Below the pieces are notes generated by a model. The model worked only from the letters and a program-made list of their open reading frames with translations, was not told where the DNA came from and did no database searches. 64,000 bases of DNA from an uncultured Shewanella sp. Its GTDB lineage: Bacteria; Pseudomonadota; Gammaproteobacteria; Enterobacterales; Shewanellaceae. Where the stretch lies: assembly GCF_947501225.1 (NCBI RefSeq), contig NZ_CANMUW010000016.1, forward strand, positions 1 through 64,000, in the 5' to 3' direction. The stretch's first letter is position 1; the number at the start of each line of letters is the position of its first letter. Made by a program: the position numbers and the translations under genes. This document shows, piece by piece, positions 63,039 to 64,000 of this stretch.

Positions 63039-63904
63039 CAAACTCTAAGTTGAAAGCGCTCATCCTGGGAAGAAGCGGTCAGCTCGCTCAGGCCCTTATC
63101 GCAACCAAGCCCGCCCATATAGCGTGCATCTCGCTGGGCCACAGGGAGATTAACTTAGCCGTTATCGGTGAGATTGAATCGGCCATAGCGGCGCATAGGG
63201 CGGATATCATCATCAATACTGCGGCCTATACCCAGGTCGATAAGGCAGAGTCGGAGCCGACTGAGGCATATCAGCTCAACGAACTTGCTGTGGCAAATAT
63301 TGCCAAGGCCGCCCGAAACAGCAATGCCCGCTTGCTCCATATCTCTACCGACTATGTGTTCGACGGAAAGCAGGGGACAGCCTACACCACAGGCGATACT
63401 CCAAACCCGGTCAACCTCTACGGTGCCTCCAAGCTTGCCGGAGAGCAGGCCCTTCGAAAAAATATGCCGCTCGGATCAACCATAGTGCGAACCTCATCGG
63501 TATATTCGCAATATGGCACTAACTTCGTTAAAACCATGCTCAGCTTGATGAGTGAAAAGCCTGAGGTAAGAGTGATATCGGATCAGTTCAGCAGCCCGAC
63601 CTATGCCGAAGAGCTGGCACGTTTTCTGTGGATTGTGGCAGAACAGGATTCACCGCTTCCCCTCTACCATTGGTGCGATAGCGGCAAGACCTCCTGGTAT
63701 GAGTTTGCCGTCAAGATCCAGGAGTTAGCGCTGAGATATGGCAAGCTGAGTAAGGCGATCCCGATTATTCCCGTCTCATCACAAGGCTATGGAGCCGCGG
63801 CCATGCGACCCGGATTCAGCCAACTGGATACCAGCGATTCACACCCCCTGTTTCGCCCCACCCCCTGGCAGGAAAATCTGGAGTCTGTGATAAAGCAGCT
63901 CTAA
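63035..63904 (+). CDS. rmlD: dTDP-4-dehydrorhamnose reductase
   Basis: This 289-residue SDR enzyme carries out the last step to dTDP-L-rhamnose: ILGRSGQLAQALIA, NTAAYTQVDKAESEP, ISTDYVFDGKQGTAY and the catalytic Tyr-x3-Lys in NLYGASKLAGEQ. It is coupled to rmlB by an ATGA overlap. rmlA is not seen; it may lie beyond the end. Confidence 0.95.
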   Translation: MTNSKLKALILGRSGQLAQALIATKPAHIACISLGHREINLAVIGEIESAIAAHRADIIINTAAYTQVDKAESEPTEAYQLNELAVANIAKAARNSNARLLHISTDYVFDGKQGTAYTTGDTPNPVNLYGASKLAGEQALRKNMPLGSTIVRTSSVYSQYGTNFVKTMLSLMSEKPEVRVISDQFSSPTYAEELARFLWIVAEQDSPLPLYHWCDSGKTSWYEFAVKIQELALRYGKLSKAIPIIPVSSQGYGAAAMRPGFSQLDTSDSHPLFRPTPWQENLESVIKQL

Positions 63905-64000
63905 ATTAACGCCACCAAATTAACTCCATCGCTACAACTTGCTGTAGAATAGCAGGCATCAGAACTGGCTTAGAGCCTAAACAGCGACGACCCGAGTCCA

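Overview
The window looks like chromosomal DNA of a marine gammaproteobacterium of the Shewanella type. The evidence is gene content and order: mutM and coaD next to an LPS-core/sugar cluster, a MobB-MoeA fusion, TorF-like porins, and RyhB-type small RNAs with Fur boxes. A reductive dehalogenase with its small membrane anchor is rare in Shewanella and points to S. sediminis or a close relative. This assignment is inference. I see no rRNA, tRNA, prophage, insertion sequence or CRISPR array.

Layout. 1-3.6 kb: a lytic transglycosylase-DUF3137-LemA operon with a 101-bp tandem repeat over its 3' end, then a 1-kb non-coding stretch holding two tandem promoter-terminator units that look like small RNA genes. 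3.6-10 kb: an AbgT transporter facing an RND efflux pair. 10-15.4 kb: a porin, a TagI-like glycosylase, a LysR regulator, a GST, a Tsx-like barrel and a LuxR-type regulator. 15.5-18.3 kb: lysR-rdhA-rdhB. 18.5-28 kb: housekeeping and orphan genes (thioesterase, prlC, a Fur-box porin, gor, yeiH, a 50-residue membrane protein missed by length cut-offs, a DJ-1 protein, PqiA). 28.2 kb: an HD-GYP phosphodiesterase.

29.7-35.9 kb holds what I consider the most novel system. It is a one-direction cluster of a TonB-dependent receptor, a double-ATPase EcfA, an EcfT, a membrane S-like component, a bacterial protein resembling the first half of archaeal TiaS, and a small CxxC protein. It is preceded by a promoter that starts transcription at a long, strongly paired leader. 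It reads as an outer-plus-inner membrane uptake route for an unidentified small molecule, with its own enzyme and possibly its own riboswitch.

36-40.5 kb: menF, a solute-binding protein, yhhQ behind a candidate preQ1-I riboswitch, a GNAT enzyme, and two tandem RyhB genes with Fur-box promoters and a covarying extra hairpin. 40.5-50.1 kb: a histidine kinase and a sigma-54 response regulator diverge from tupABC-mobA-mobB/moeA-moaA (tungstate uptake and molybdenum/tungsten cofactor synthesis). A close sigma-54 promoter match in the divergent gap suggests the two-component pair controls the oxyanion operon. 50.3-64 kb: mutM, wzi, coaD, five sugar or LPS glycosyltransferase genes, a cassette (CDP-glycerol-type transferase, class V aminotransferase, nucleotidyltransferase) that could add a phospho-amino-alcohol or phosphonate to surface glycans, and rmlCBD for dTDP-rhamnose.
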